From: Symsagittifera roscoffensis
Lineage: Eukaryota; Xenacoelomorpha; Acoela; Convolutidae
NCBI RefSeq assembly: GCF_963678635.1
Contig: NW_026971531.1
Coordinates: 1 to 39,497 of the forward strand
Length of the DNA: 39,497 nt
Direction of reading: 5' to 3'
Shown here in pieces: positions 8,901-17,235 of the stretch. Every line of letters begins with the position of its first letter. Position 1 is the first letter of the stretch. Under the pieces are notes generated by a model. The model had not been told where the DNA came from. It saw only the letters and a program-made list of their open reading frames with translations, and did no database searches. The position numbers were made by a program, and so were the translations under genes.

Positions 8901-9966
8901 ATTCTCTATCGATGAGGTCAGTATTTACATCCGGAATATCCGACGGATTAAAATCTGTGTTATCTACAATTTGGGTATTTACAATGTTTACATTTTTGCG
9001 ACGAGATTTACAAAGTCTAGTGAAATGTCCTTTGAATTTACAAGAAGTACAAGTCGTGTCCTTTGCTGGGCAAACTGCTAAATGACCTTTCGAGAATACA
9101 CCGCCGCACTTCATACAGTTGTTACTCTTTTCGATGTTAAGGGTTGGTTCTCTTTTGACGTTAAAGTGATTACTTGGTCTGTGTACGGATGATCCGTTGG
9201 ATTTAAAATTATTTGTTAATTTCAGGTGGTTTAAAATTCCTTTTTCATCTATGAGTGCAACATTTAGTGCTTCGCGTGGAGGGAGGGTTTCTGTTAACAA
9301 TTTCCTTTGAATGTCGTAGTTTTTCATATTATTTATGAAAATGTCTCTTATCCACTCTTTTTCTCCTGCGGATATGTCGCACTTTTTGGCCATTTCGGCT
9401 AAGGCACCCCAAAATTGTTCAAGGGATTCTCTTTCTCGTTGCTTTCTATTTAATAGTTTATGTCGTTCAAATGTGACATTTGTTTTTCTTACGAATGCAA
9501 TCGCTAAGAACTCCCAGAATTCCTTAAAAGAATTTTGCAGAACTTTCACCTTGGTAAATTTTTGTCCAAAGATCCTTTTTCCTTCATTACCCAGTGCCAG
9601 ATATAAAACCGAACGTAATTTCTTGTCTGCTTCTTCTATTCGCATTCCGTTGAATTTCTTGGTTTCAGTTTTTATCGAAGCAGTTTCTTCTTCGTCATAC
9701 CGTCTTTGCTCTTGAGTGTTTCTTTCTAATCTGGAGCGTCTTTGGGCATCTGTTTCACCGTCTGTCGGGTTTTCCAAATTTGGAGGTAATGGGTGTTGTC
9801 TCTCCGACGGATTTAATAGATTTTCTATGTCAATGTTTTCCTTAGCAATGATAGCTAATTGAAACAGATCGCTCCAGTCTTCCCATGGAATGGGAGGGTC
9901 TACCGTATGGTTTTGCCAAAAAGGAGGTATTCCTCTCGCGTTAGATTCGTTAGTTGACTGCGCCAT
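5908..9966 (-). CDS. Gag-Pol polyprotein (Gag, protease, RT, RNase H, start of integrase)
   Basis: 1,352 codons in one frame, with no Gag/Pol frameshift. The start ATG is fixed by an in-frame stop four codons upstream and has a strong context (ATCATGG). Gag occupies about residues 1-330, with two zinc knuckles: C284-C287-H295-C299 (CX2CX7HX3C, atypical) and C306-C309-H314-C319 (canonical CX2CX4HX4C). The protease active site is at 411-413, reading DSA instead of the usual DT/SG, with ILG at 487-489. Reverse transcriptase has LDLKNAY (Asp663), PNEFQR at 707 and YLDD at 727-730. RNase H has TDAS (Asp877), Glu916/918 and Asp943. The integrase HHCC finger is H1246, H1249, C1278 and C1281, and the first catalytic Asp is 1313. 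The frame then runs out after residue 1337 into about 15 unrelated residues and a stop, because the true integrase continues in the -1 frame from about 5953. Confidence 0.92.
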   Translation of the reverse strand: MAQSTNESNARGIPPFWQNHTVDPPIPWEDWSDLFQLAIIAKENIDIENLLNPSERQHPLPPNLENPTDGETDAQRRSRLERNTQEQRRYDEEETASIKTETKKFNGMRIEEADKKLRSVLYLALGNEGKRIFGQKFTKVKVLQNSFKEFWEFLAIAFVRKTNVTFERHKLLNRKQRERESLEQFWGALAEMAKKCDISAGEKEWIRDIFINNMKNYDIQRKLLTETLPPREALNVALIDEKGILNHLKLTNNFKSNGSSVHRPSNHFNVKREPTLNIEKSNNCMKCGGVFSKGHLAVCPAKDTTCTSCKFKGHFTRLCKSRRKNVNIVNTQIVDNTDFNPSDIPDVNTDLIDRECCGVINAWSESGQSENDDYSVLNVTTIFDNDGKELKKLLNIGLGKENQVILNIQVDSASPVSFLKKNVLHELKLRDPYLKIYPVDKSTRDLYCGFTNNAINITGKVKLPIFSNGWSDNDCQFFLTEGHERNILGNDNLPKVGIEVSQKHFPHFQTNKQCKSINSISQSNQDREILNITKSFKNLFLRIGKIKNQTKITHFHEPLKPIQLKGRRVPLHLLDAVKSELNRLKAEGHIKKLENCDEDRFISPIVITCKKDKSIKLALDSKFINKQIYKNKYQMPNIHELVDNVAAQIINDSVGEVWFTNLDLKNAYSQLALDKFTSNQCNFSIVGGDITDTYQVLTGFYGLGDMPNEFQRVMDSTLGSIPFTNCYLDDILIASKGSFLEHKNIVLKILSTLDEYNFAVKWSKCKFFQKEIEWLGFKISKSGITPLFDKSKAIKDLPIPKNLKELRSFFGSTNQYIKFVPNLASLGSPLRPLLNKKSLFQWNDDHTKAFEKIKEEIVNLTENTHFDVKRKTRVKTDASHNGLGASLEQLHGNDWKTTSFASRFLNPHESKYSTNELELLGVVWAVEHYKNYLYGSDFEVITDHKALLSALSPNHGNKTYHSRLTRWVDRLLPFNFSIKHISGKDMGFTDLISRIPSGNALPISHYDEEFVVANINKINKSLNPPEKLRTTCSAIGFNLENSDYALLRNYLIAAVLKLINSSFPICSFNHKRTEFCTSNCIPTDYSNTNTLIISISNSAFLYFLISNCSLINSPVDKKIVDTVNMNNKNIVINPTTSGISVDLDFQLLSDHANLVKKYRENLKLPDRPLDLNILFNAKLVALLTEDDPMLSPIVKALQNKVEKINANSPYFKHFTRDLHESDGLLYMDGKLVIPFTLRNAMMKTLHETHPGQFGMKYLAQYIWWPHINRQIYFHGKNCSECTSAGKNLKTVIPKSQISELPPLSEPNEELNLDFAGPLDSYWGSKKYILLCIDRFSKSRRQKLHRPLLQKQS
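9956..9965 (-). promoter_or_regulatory. primer-binding site, tRNA-Ser type, overlapping the Gag start
   Basis: TGGCGCAGTC directly follows the LTR end with no spacer. It is complementary to a tRNA ending GACTGCGCCA, the arrangement known from tRNA-Ser-primed gypsy-type elements such as Drosophila 17.6 and 297. The first two bases (TG) are also the last two of the Gag ATG, so the site encodes the first residues of Gag (MAQS). Confidence 0.8.
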
Positions 9967-10179
9967 GATAAAATGTTACTTTGTTGTAGCTAATTCTAAG
10001 TTAAAACTATAAAAAGAATATGGAATTAAGATGAATTAGTCGGTAAGTTAAAACATTAAAACAATGAGAGATCATTCTCTCCGCCGGAGAGAATGACCAA
10101 TGAAGGTCATAATAAAGTGACCAGTTAAATAAACTAATATGTTTTGCAGTAATTGCAAAACATGATGTAAATCACAACA
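9966..10179 (-). repeat. 5' LTR (element orientation)
   Basis: 214 bp, starting TGTTGTG and ending TTATCA in element orientation, with no difference from the copy at 3185-3398. It should contain promoter, R and U5, but I see no convincing AATAAA on the element strand. Its last base (A) is the first base of the Gag start codon. Internal hairpins are described with the 3' LTR. In-frame TAA lies four codons upstream of the ATG, so Gag cannot extend into the LTR. Confidence 0.95.
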
Positions 10180-10184
10180 GCTTC
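10180..10184. repeat. target-site duplication GCTTC (right)
   Basis: Exact match of the left target-site duplication at 3180-3184, immediately outside the other LTR. Confidence 0.93.
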
Positions 10185-11335
10185 TAATAGTTCAAGTAGA
10201 AAATCGTAATAGTTCTTTGAATATTGTGAAATGGCAAAAAATATAAACCAAATTTGAGCAGGCATGTAAAAAAGCAAAGGCTTTCATGCTAATTTATGAT
10301 CCTTTCCTTAATTTTACTGAATTCAGAGAAAAACCAAACGATAAATAACAAAAAAGTGTTTAAATTTCGTTAAAAAATGTCAAAGTTAAATGGTGAAAAA
10401 ACGAGTTTTGAATTTGCAAAAAAACTGATTTTCATCAATTGACACAAACATTAAAAATTTGACTCAACTTTCAACAAATTGTGCTAACAGGCTTTGGATG
10501 ATAATTAGTAATTGAGTACAACCATAAAAATTTCAATTTTGTGAATTTATAGTTTTAATTTACTCAGTCAAAAAGAGTATAGCTACATTTACTGGATATT
10601 TTCATTATTTTAAGAAAAACTCTTTTTTTGTTCAATTGAAATTTGGCGATAAATGTCTTTTTGTTTTTAACCCACGCCTTCCAAACTATAGTGAAAATGT
10701 TTTGCAGCCCAAATTTTGAAAGGCGAAGCGGTCAAAAAGTATTTGTTGATTCTGTTTTCAGAAGTCATGCTCAAAAATTGCATGATCATGGAAAAATGCA
10801 ACGGATATAATCGACTGTGTAACAATTGGTTTTATGTGGATTATAAATTTTAAGTTGATTTAAAAACTTTAGGAAGTCAAGAAAAACGCCCCAATTCTGT
10901 ATATAATAAAAGATACTGCTTTATTTGAACTGCCTCACAATAAATTTTGAGAACTAGTTATATGAAATATTTTTGAGCGTGATTGATTCATCATTCTTTC
11001 AATTAGATTAAGGCAATACTATCGCTTGAAATTGAGCAAAGAAATATCTTATTTTCGTATAATTATGAGTCTTCTCTCCAGGATTTGATCTCTTGCGCTA
11101 AAGTTTCCCAAGTCAGCGTGTTATTTCTCGTTAACTCCTTATTTACGGTTAAGGTAAGGTAAAGGTAAATTGTTTTCTTTTTTAAAAATAAATATTTATC
11201 TAAGAAATCTAAGAAAGAATTCTTATTTAGGTTTTTCTGTAAGCGCCTGCTGTCGATTTGGTTTCTTACTGATTAATTTTGCATGTTTTTTAATAAGACA
11301 AAAGAAAATTGTTTTCTTTTTTAAAAATAAAGATT
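10185..11335. other. non-coding right flank of the retrotransposon
   Basis: AT-rich and without a supportable gene. From about 10590 to 10955 it matches the left-flank repeat 1185-1535 in the same orientation. Around 11155-11345 a stretch 'aaaattgttttcttttttaaaaataaa' with flanks is duplicated locally (11168 and 11307). Nothing else is recognised. Confidence 0.5.
10590..10955 (+). repeat. diverged dispersed repeat related to 1185-1535
   Basis: Shares an ordered set of short blocks with 1185-1535, including 'gttcaattgaaatttggc', 'cccacgccttcca', 'aggaagtcaagaaaaac' and 'ctgtatataataaaaga'. Both copies have the same orientation. No coding capacity. Confidence 0.5.
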
Positions 11336-11339
11336 TATC

Positions 11340-12020
11340 TTAGAATGAATTAAGTTGCCCTTTTCATCAAACGAAGATTTCTAATGCGCTCACGATTTCT
11401 AATGCGCTCACGCGTTATTAGCGCGAAATATATCGCGCATTAATGGTCCCAAATTGGCCAACATGGCCATCTTTAAACCCTCATAATTTTGCGAAAAATG
11501 ATCACAGGTGAAATATCTTTTCCAATTTAAGCTCAAGACAACAATACCTTTTGAATGAGACAAAAAAGTCCGTCAAAAATGGCTAGGTAAAAAGAAAATT
11601 GTCTGAAGAAAAAAATACCTACCCCAGCACAAATATTCCGTTACTTTCGTATCGAAAGTCGAAACAATAAAAACTCGAAATAAAAAATGAAATTGTGCTG
11701 AATACTAAAATTAGTAATAGTAATCATGAACGGAATATTTGTGCTGGGGTAGGTATTTTTTTCTTCAGACCATTTTCTTTTTACCTAGCCTTTTTTGACG
11801 GACTTTTTCGTCTCATTCAAAAGTTATTGTTGTCTTGAGCTTAAATTGGAAAAAATAATTCACCTGTGATCTTTTTTTGTAAAGTTATGGGGGTTTAAAG
11901 ATTGCCATTTTGGCCATTTTGGGACAATTAACGCGCGATATAATTCGAGCTTTTAACGCGTAAGCGGAAATTTAATCCGTCCTAGAAATCGTTCTTAATT
12001 GGATGAAAGAAACTAATTTA
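11340..12020. mobile_element. foldback element: ~300-bp inverted arms with 86-nt loop
   Basis: The left arm (about 11340-11642) is the reverse complement of the right arm (11729-about 12020). The inner 108 bp differ at only about four positions, and the outer parts are more diverged but still alignable (AACGCGT and GCGCGATATA blocks in both). The 86-nt spacer holds its own perfect 7-bp hairpin (ACTTTCG/CGAAAGT, 11643-11659). At 11381-11416 the left arm contains an 18-bp tandem duplicate. The right arm runs into an R1 repeat, so this may be two R1-family elements inserted head to head. A transcript would form one long hairpin. Confidence 0.8.
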
Positions 12021-12250
12021 CCGTAATTGATTTGTTACAAGGAGCGAAATCTATTGTTTTGTACTTTTTATGACGTGTGGGTGGATGATTTTCATAGAAA
12101 AAAATTCAAATTTTAGAAAAAAAAAATTCATTTCATTTTATTTCATTTATTTTTTTTATATAGTTTATGTTATTACTGCTCCATAAACCTTAAAAGCAGG
12201 CTGAACATTCAGGGCTTCGCACTGATGCGAGCAGTCTTGTTTATGTACAT
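11975..12250 (+). repeat. R1 dispersed repeat, copy a
   Basis: Matches the copies at 13497-13805, 15787-15985 and 17699-17905. Shared landmarks in order are 'aatccgt.ctagaaatcgtt', 'aattgatttgttac.aggagc', 'gtgtgggggatgatttncata', 'ccttaanaggcag', then the core 'aacattcagggctt' and 'ctgatncgagcagtcttg' (12208-12242). Non-coding. Confidence 0.75.
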
Positions 12251-13240
12251 GATCACTTGAGGAAACCAATCGGGGAGATCGTCGTTAGGCAAATTATGTC
12301 TGTTTTCAAATTCACGACGAATTGCCATAGATGCTATTGGATAAATTTTAAGAAAATTGATAGAGGCGAACGATTTATATGGGATGGAAGAATGAACAAT
12401 ATTATTTGAGTTTTACAATCTGATTTTTCTGAAAGTATTTCAAAAGCAGTTCAGCGATTTCCGGATTGATAACTATGCTGTCAGTTTTTGTAATATCTAT
12501 CTGAATAAAAAATCCACCCCAGACATATATAACCCTCATTTTTTCCGATAGATGGAAAAAAAGTTTGTGAAATTAGTCTTCTCAATGAAATTTGGTGATC
12601 AAAAGCTGTTTCATATAATTCAACGGAAAATTTTCGAGCCCGGTTGAAACTCTTGCATACCAGTATAACGCAAAAACGTTTACCATGCAGGCATTGATTG
12701 GAAGAAAAAATACATGATATTCTTCTTTATATTTTTTACGCTTTGAATCTTTCTTAGACGTTTATATTTTAAAAATTAACAAAAGCAACTTGATGCCGTG
12801 CAAATGCAACCCAAAAAATCAGAATAAAAACATAATCAGTCACCGGCTTGTTTTTCTATATCACAAAATCTCGAAAAAATGTGCAATGCAAAGTTTTTCT
12901 AGTGTAGTGGTTGAAAAAAGCAAATCAAACCGGCCTTAGGAAAGGTGAGCTTACATCGAGCTAAGCCACAAAAAAAAAGTTGAAACAAAAAACCTGGATT
13001 TAATTCAAATTTAAAATATTTTGAATTGTTCCAGTTTTAAGGCTAAAAGCATCAATATAAATTTGTTGTGAACCGACACATTTTGCGAACTTAAGGCTTC
13101 ATTTTGAAAAAACTTAGGTCTATTTTTTAACATTTTTAACCATTTTTTGTCCATCTTTTCATACTAATTATTTGACATCAGTCATATATAACTTTTCTTG
13201 TGTTTTTGCCGTAAGACTGATATAACTCAACCCGAAAAAA
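12250..13240. other. AT-rich, no feature seen
   Basis: No long frame, no recognised repeat and no RNA gene. Short homopolymer A and T runs are common. Confidence 0.5.
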
Positions 13241-13242
13241 AT

Positions 13243-13314
13243 ATTAGGTTTCCAGTAAAATTAGGTTTCCAGTAAAATATTAGGTTTCCAGTAAACCAGT
13301 ATTAGGTTTCCAGT
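13243..13314 (+). repeat. four tandem copies of ATTAGGTTTCCAGT
   Basis: Copies start at 13243, 13260, 13279 and 13301, separated by 3-8 bp of variable A-rich linker. The 14-bp core is exact in every copy while the spacing drifts. The strand is arbitrary. Confidence 0.85.
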
Positions 13315-13496
13315 GCTATTGTTGACCTGAAAAAAATCTATATGAATAACCAGATGCAAATGTTTTTCAGCAAAAATTTTTGATCCAAATTGTGTTTGTT
13401 TTTTGACAATTTTCGGAAAAAAATGGCGGAATAAATGCACTCGGGATGCTTTTTTAATAAGCAATTTTTAGTGGGTTGTTGTTAGTCATTCAAAAA

Positions 13497-13805
13497 GTGT
13501 TGTTTTCAGCTGCGATCTTTTTTGTAAAATTATTGAGGTTTAAAATTCCTGCTCAAGTACACGGAGGTTTAATCCGTTCCAGATTGGCTTTAAATTATTT
13601 GAAATTGGACTGAGGCATGCTCTTGGGTATATTTATTACTTTTTTAAATGCAAAATATATCACTTTCTACTTTACAAAGCGTGGAATTATGATTTTCAAA
13701 AAACTCAAACAAGTTTTTTCAATTATTTTAATCTATACTACTCCATAGAAGTTGAAATGCAGTCGAAACATTCAAGGCTTCCCCTGATACGAGCAATCTT
13801 GTTTT
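13497..13805 (+). repeat. R1 dispersed repeat, copy b
   Basis: Begins with 'gcgatcttttttgtaaaattattgaggttta', which corresponds to the right arm of the foldback at 11860-11900. It continues 'tttaatccgttcca' and ends with the core 'gcagtcgaaacattcaaggc' and 'ctgatacgagcaatcttg' (13763-13801). The middle is more diverged than in copies c and d. Confidence 0.65.
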
Positions 13806-14481
13806 GTTTCAATTGATGATTCGTTTTAAATAGTTGAGCTAAAAATTCTCATATTAAAAAGTGGATTTAATTAAATAACGCTGGTATTCACAAACTGTCA
13901 CACTACATACTATTTTGAAATTTCAAGAAGATTGTCTTGAAAGTATTGGCTTGTGGTAAGCAACTTTCCTCAAGTTACTGTAAATCACTGTAACAATGGC
14001 CAAAACGTTTTGGGAGCAGAAGTGATATTTAATTCAGCTTGAAAATCGTTTAAGGCAGCTAAATTGATCTCTTCAAAAACCTTAAAAGATTATGAGCGTA
14101 GATCATTTTTAAGTTGATTTCGTTGAGTTTCGAATGGAGTTTAGCAACTGCTAGAATCCGTTCAAATCAATTAAACACATATAGATAAATTTACCTTAAA
14201 AATTTACCTCAACCTTCTAGGAATAAAAACCAATCCTGTATACTTTCAATTATTTGGATAAATTTGAAATGGGTTTCAACAGATCCAAAAACCTTTTTTC
14301 AGTGTGTAAGTAGACACAGAAATACATTTTTTGGAAAAAATTGAAGTTCACTATTGCAAACGATCTCTACAGTTTTGGTCTATTTGAAAATATATAAAGT
14401 TATGTGCAATTATTTAAAAACAGTATTAGGTCTTAAAACTGATTACAGCAGTAAGATGAAACGATATTGCTGTTAACTCAC

Positions 14482-14784
14482 GCGCGAGGAAGCAGTTGAA
14501 ACAAACTATGCCTTCCGCTGCGTATCTCCAAGTAAGTCTTCGGGTTAGAGTCAGTTTCCCATGCCTGTCGTAGAATCATCCACAACCGCCGCGCATTGTC
14601 GCTCTCCTGAACTATCGGCGCTCCGACCGCTGAACAGTTGCATTCTGCGGAAACCAACACCACTAACTGGACAAGAAGCAGAAGCCAGCTCAGATTCTGT
14701 GTGTAGGTATAATCTATTCTATTCACAGTCGCTCCAACAGAGATTTGTTGCATCTTCTTAGTAGCACATTGCTGGCGCCTCATA
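14482..14784 (-). CDS. possible first coding exon of a secreted protein
   Basis: On the minus strand a TTATATTTTCAG acceptor precedes base 14784, and a consensus GTGAGT donor (14476-14481) ends the exon. Between them an ATG at 14781-14783 opens 100 codons in phase. The stretch is visibly richer in G+C than its surroundings. Residues about 31-46 are strongly hydrophobic (LSWLLLLVQLVVLVSA), followed by ECNCSA, as in a signal peptide with cleavage near VSA. Met11 is an alternative start. The remaining ~53 residues are polar, with an ARR and an SGR site, which could suit a peptide precursor, but I do not recognise the family. I found no matching downstream exon in the window. It could be a fortuitous open frame. 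Confidence 0.4.
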
Positions 14785-15316
14785 CTGAAAATATAACTGT
14801 TTTTGGTACATTTTGGGATGTAAATCAAAAGAGGAATGCAAGATAAGCGAGGCGTGTAATTTGAATCGCAAGATAAAGAACGGATTTGAGGCGAAGCGAG
14901 TCTGCCGACGTCGCTTGTCAAGGAGATAAGTTCTAATACCAAAATACACTGCACCCATTTTTAAAACGATCCCCGAGGCAACAAGCAAAAGATCCCGTTT
15001 TAAATTTTATTGCTCAAGATCGACTTTTTTACGATACTTTTTCTGAAAGACCGCCACCACAAATTTGAGCCCTTTATTGGGTAGTACTTAATTGATACTG
15101 AATTCAAATTTGGGGTAATTAGATCAGTGCTCGTCATTGATTATTTGAGCAATGAGTTCTGATTTGAAAAAAAAACTGATAATTAAGAGTGCCAATCGAA
15201 AACCATTTACTCGATATAAAAAAGAAAAAATTGTTCCTTTTCCTTATACTGAGTATATAGAATTTTAGTTTTTTAAAATACAATTGGCTAGCTTTATTAC
15301 GGCGAAACGGTGTCGC

Positions 15317-15382
15317 ATTGTTGATAGAGGTCTACATATGCAGTCGTTTTTGGCTGTTTTATTGTAAGTGAGATGTGGCTAG
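15317..15382 (+). repeat. segmental duplication, block D copy 1
   Basis: The block 'ttgatagaggtctacatatg' and the following 'cagtcgtttttggctg' and 'ttttattgtaagtgagatg' recur at 16876-16936 with one or two changes. It belongs to a larger tandem duplication covering 15300-18260. Confidence 0.85.
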
Positions 15383-15684
15383 TCCGCTCCTGGTAGGGGG
15401 TGTGTCTTAAAGTTGTTTTAATATCCGTCTCAATGCAAAATGTTTGGTGTTTCAACGATCAGAGGTTGCTCGAGGATGATTGAACATTTTCCAAGGATTT
15501 CGGATGGTACAAATTTGGCTAAATCGGAAATTTTAAAATCCGAATTCTCTGATCACAAGAGACTTATCTTTTTGATTTGATTTCAAGACATCACTGTCAG
15601 TCACATGTTATGGGAAATTATGTCAAAAATTGTTAGTGGAAAAAAATTTTGTCCGAAAAAAAAACAACAAAGAGAAATAACAAG

Positions 15685-16252
15685 AGAATCCTCTGCAAAT
15701 TTGAGGGAAACCAGAGGCGATGCTCATGGAAACCAAACTATGCCAAAGCGGTCGAGCTTGGTGCCGTAGTAACGCATTACAGAGATTTAATTAATCCGTA
15801 TTATAAATCGTTCCAAATTGGTTGAAGCAAGCTTATTTGCAATAATTGATTTGTTACTAGGAGCCAAATCGATCGCTTTGTAAATTAAATGGCGTGTGGG
15901 GGATGATTTGCATAAACCTTAACAGGCAGTCGGAACATTCAGGATTTAGCCCTGATACGAACAGTCTTGTCTTGCTTTTCAGTAATCTCACTAACTCGCA
16001 ATCCAAGCTAGCATCAAACTTTTTGTCTTCAATGTTCCAGCCAAAACAGCCAAATCAGCCCAACTTTGAGTGCTAGTGGCTTTCTTTTTATACCAACAGG
16101 GGCCAAACGTTTAGCCCAAAATATGCAAATTGAGCTCAATTGTCCTGTTTCATGGACTAATAGGGAATCTTCTCGACCCAATGTTTTTTCGAAAACGAAC
16201 CCGTTCATGGACCAAAAGTTGGGCTCAGTCTTATCATCTATATATGAGCCTA
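15685..16252 (+). repeat. segmental duplication, block A copy 1 (includes an R1 copy)
   Basis: About 568 bp that align almost without gaps with 17606-18172, from 'cctctgcaaattt.agggaa' to 'catctatatatgagcct'. The two differ at scattered sites only. It contains an R1 repeat (15787-15985) and, after it, unique-looking DNA with 'caaatcagcccaactttgag'. Overlapping short frames here are not supported as genes. Confidence 0.88.
15787..15985 (+). repeat. R1 dispersed repeat, copy c
   Basis: Within block A copy 1. Has 'ttaatccgtatta.aaatcgttccaaattgg', 'aattgatttgttactaggag', 'ggcgtgtgggggatgattt' and the core 'ggcagtcggaacattcagga' plus 'gccctgatacgaacagtctt' (15926-15969). Confidence 0.8.
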
Positions 16253-16792
16253 AAGTTTACTCTTTCAGTCTATTATTTCAAGTTTTCTGCTCAATGCTCC
16301 CCGTTCAATAAGTTTAGCTCATTGAAAATGGTTAAAATTGGGCTCATTCGTCTTTTTGTTAATACTTAGGCTAATTCGGCTTTTTTCTTCAGAAATGGGC
16401 CTATCAACGAGCCCTATTGATGAAAAATTAATTGGTGGCCAATTTTAACGTGGGAAAAATTACAGCGACCTCCGAGAAGTATTTGAAAAATTTAATTTGG
16501 AATCCCGGTTTGAAAAGTACGAACTCACACAAAAACTTGACAAAAAAATTGACAAAAGCATTGATTATAATGAAAAAAACTGACGCAAATTTGAAGAAAA
16601 CACTGAAACAAGCTAAGTTTGTTCGGAATTGTGAACAGCATATCATGATTTTGTATCATATCAATTCTAATGCAATTTCAACTAATTACTGATTATAGAC
16701 AAAATCCCATGCTCGAATTGAAATCAATCAACATCTCCTACATTTTAATAACAAAATATAACTGATTGAAAACTTGCGGAAAAATTATTGAC

Positions 16793-16880
16793 ATCAATGT
16801 GTGACTTCATATCAAATTAGGTTTCATTTATATCGCAAATCTAATGATGTTAACTATCTTTTCCAATAAGTATACATTTT
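16793..16880 (+). repeat. segmental duplication, block C copy 1
   Basis: 'aatgtgtgacttc.tatcaa', 'attaggtttcat' and 'gcaaatctaatgatgttaac' match 18174-18260 closely. It sits between the extra 540 bp of copy 1 and block D copy 2. Confidence 0.85.
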
Positions 16881-16936
16881 TTGATAGAGATCTACATATG
16901 CAGTCGTTTTTGGCTGTTTTATTGTAAGTGAGATGC
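16876..16936 (+). repeat. segmental duplication, block D copy 2
   Basis: Near-identical to 15317-15382, 1,559 bp downstream, and immediately after block C copy 1. Confidence 0.85.
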
Positions 16937-17084
16937 ATCACAGTCTCGTGCAACGCAAAATTTTTATTAGGTCTCATTAGGTCGCAGAACACAAAACAAA
17001 ACAATGATCTTTTGTTATGAGGAAGCACTTGGCAACATCGCTCTAATTGAACCCTTTTGGTTTCAATTTTTGTTTTCAAAGTTT

Positions 17085-17235
17085 TGGCCAACGTTTTTTT
17101 CCCAAGAAATTATCTGCGGCGCAGAAAAATTGGTCAAAAATGCAGGTCTTTACAATAATTTAGGACAGCTCAGAAGTTTTGGTCAAAAATCACCCTCCTC
17201 GAGAAAATTCTATATCCGCCCCAGCGCCATTTACT
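17085..17235 (-). repeat. R2 dispersed repeat fragment
   Basis: 'ctgcggcgcagaaaaattgg', 'gcaggtctttac', 'gacagctcagaa' and 'ctcgagaaaatt...atccgccc' parallel the R2 copy at 34855-35035 in the same orientation, and 39145-39330 inverted. The segment lies between block D copy 2 and block A copy 2, and so accounts for part of their wider spacing. Confidence 0.55.

Larger units (their letters stand above)
3299..10088. other. 19 dispersed TCCGNNGGA boxes through the retrotransposon
   Basis: TCCGNNGGA or its complement TCCNNCGGA starts at 3299, 3589, 3822, 4293, 4563, 4899, 5228, 5333, 5753, 6298, 6716, 6890, 8002, 8340, 8939, 9193, 9364, 9803 and 10080. Two are in the LTRs, two in the 3' UTR repeats and fifteen in coding sequence. 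In coding sequence they fall in all three codon phases (for example SNG, PTD and LR readings), so protein sequence does not explain them. Seven fixed positions predict roughly one site per 8 kb counting both orientations, and fewer in AT-rich DNA. Confidence 0.8.
3185..10179 (-). mobile_element. complete Ty3/gypsy LTR retrotransposon, Mag-like lineage
   Basis: A 6,995-bp element read on the minus strand. It has 214-bp LTRs with TG...CA ends, identical at every position, bounded by a perfect GCTTC duplication. In element order it contains: LTR (9966-10179), tRNA-Ser-type PBS abutting the LTR, a long Gag-Pro-RT-RNaseH-IN frame (9966-5908), the rest of integrase plus a long tail in the -1 frame (5956-4124), about 0.7 kb of 3' untranslated DNA, a short purine tract (AGGGGAA) and the 3' LTR (3185-3398). 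The paired knuckles with a CPAK-type linker, YLDD reverse transcriptase and D35E integrase with an NGLVEK box point to the Mag clade. There is no env-like frame. LTR identity implies a very recent insertion. Confidence 0.93.

Noticed and set aside
13243-13314. Interstitial telomeric repeat (TTAGG-like)
   Set aside because: TTAGG occurs once per unit within a longer 14-bp core and is not itself tandemly repeated.
16066-16692. Overlapping plus and minus frames of 72-86 codons
   Set aside because: They overlap each other and the segmental duplication, and are not preserved as frames in the second copy.
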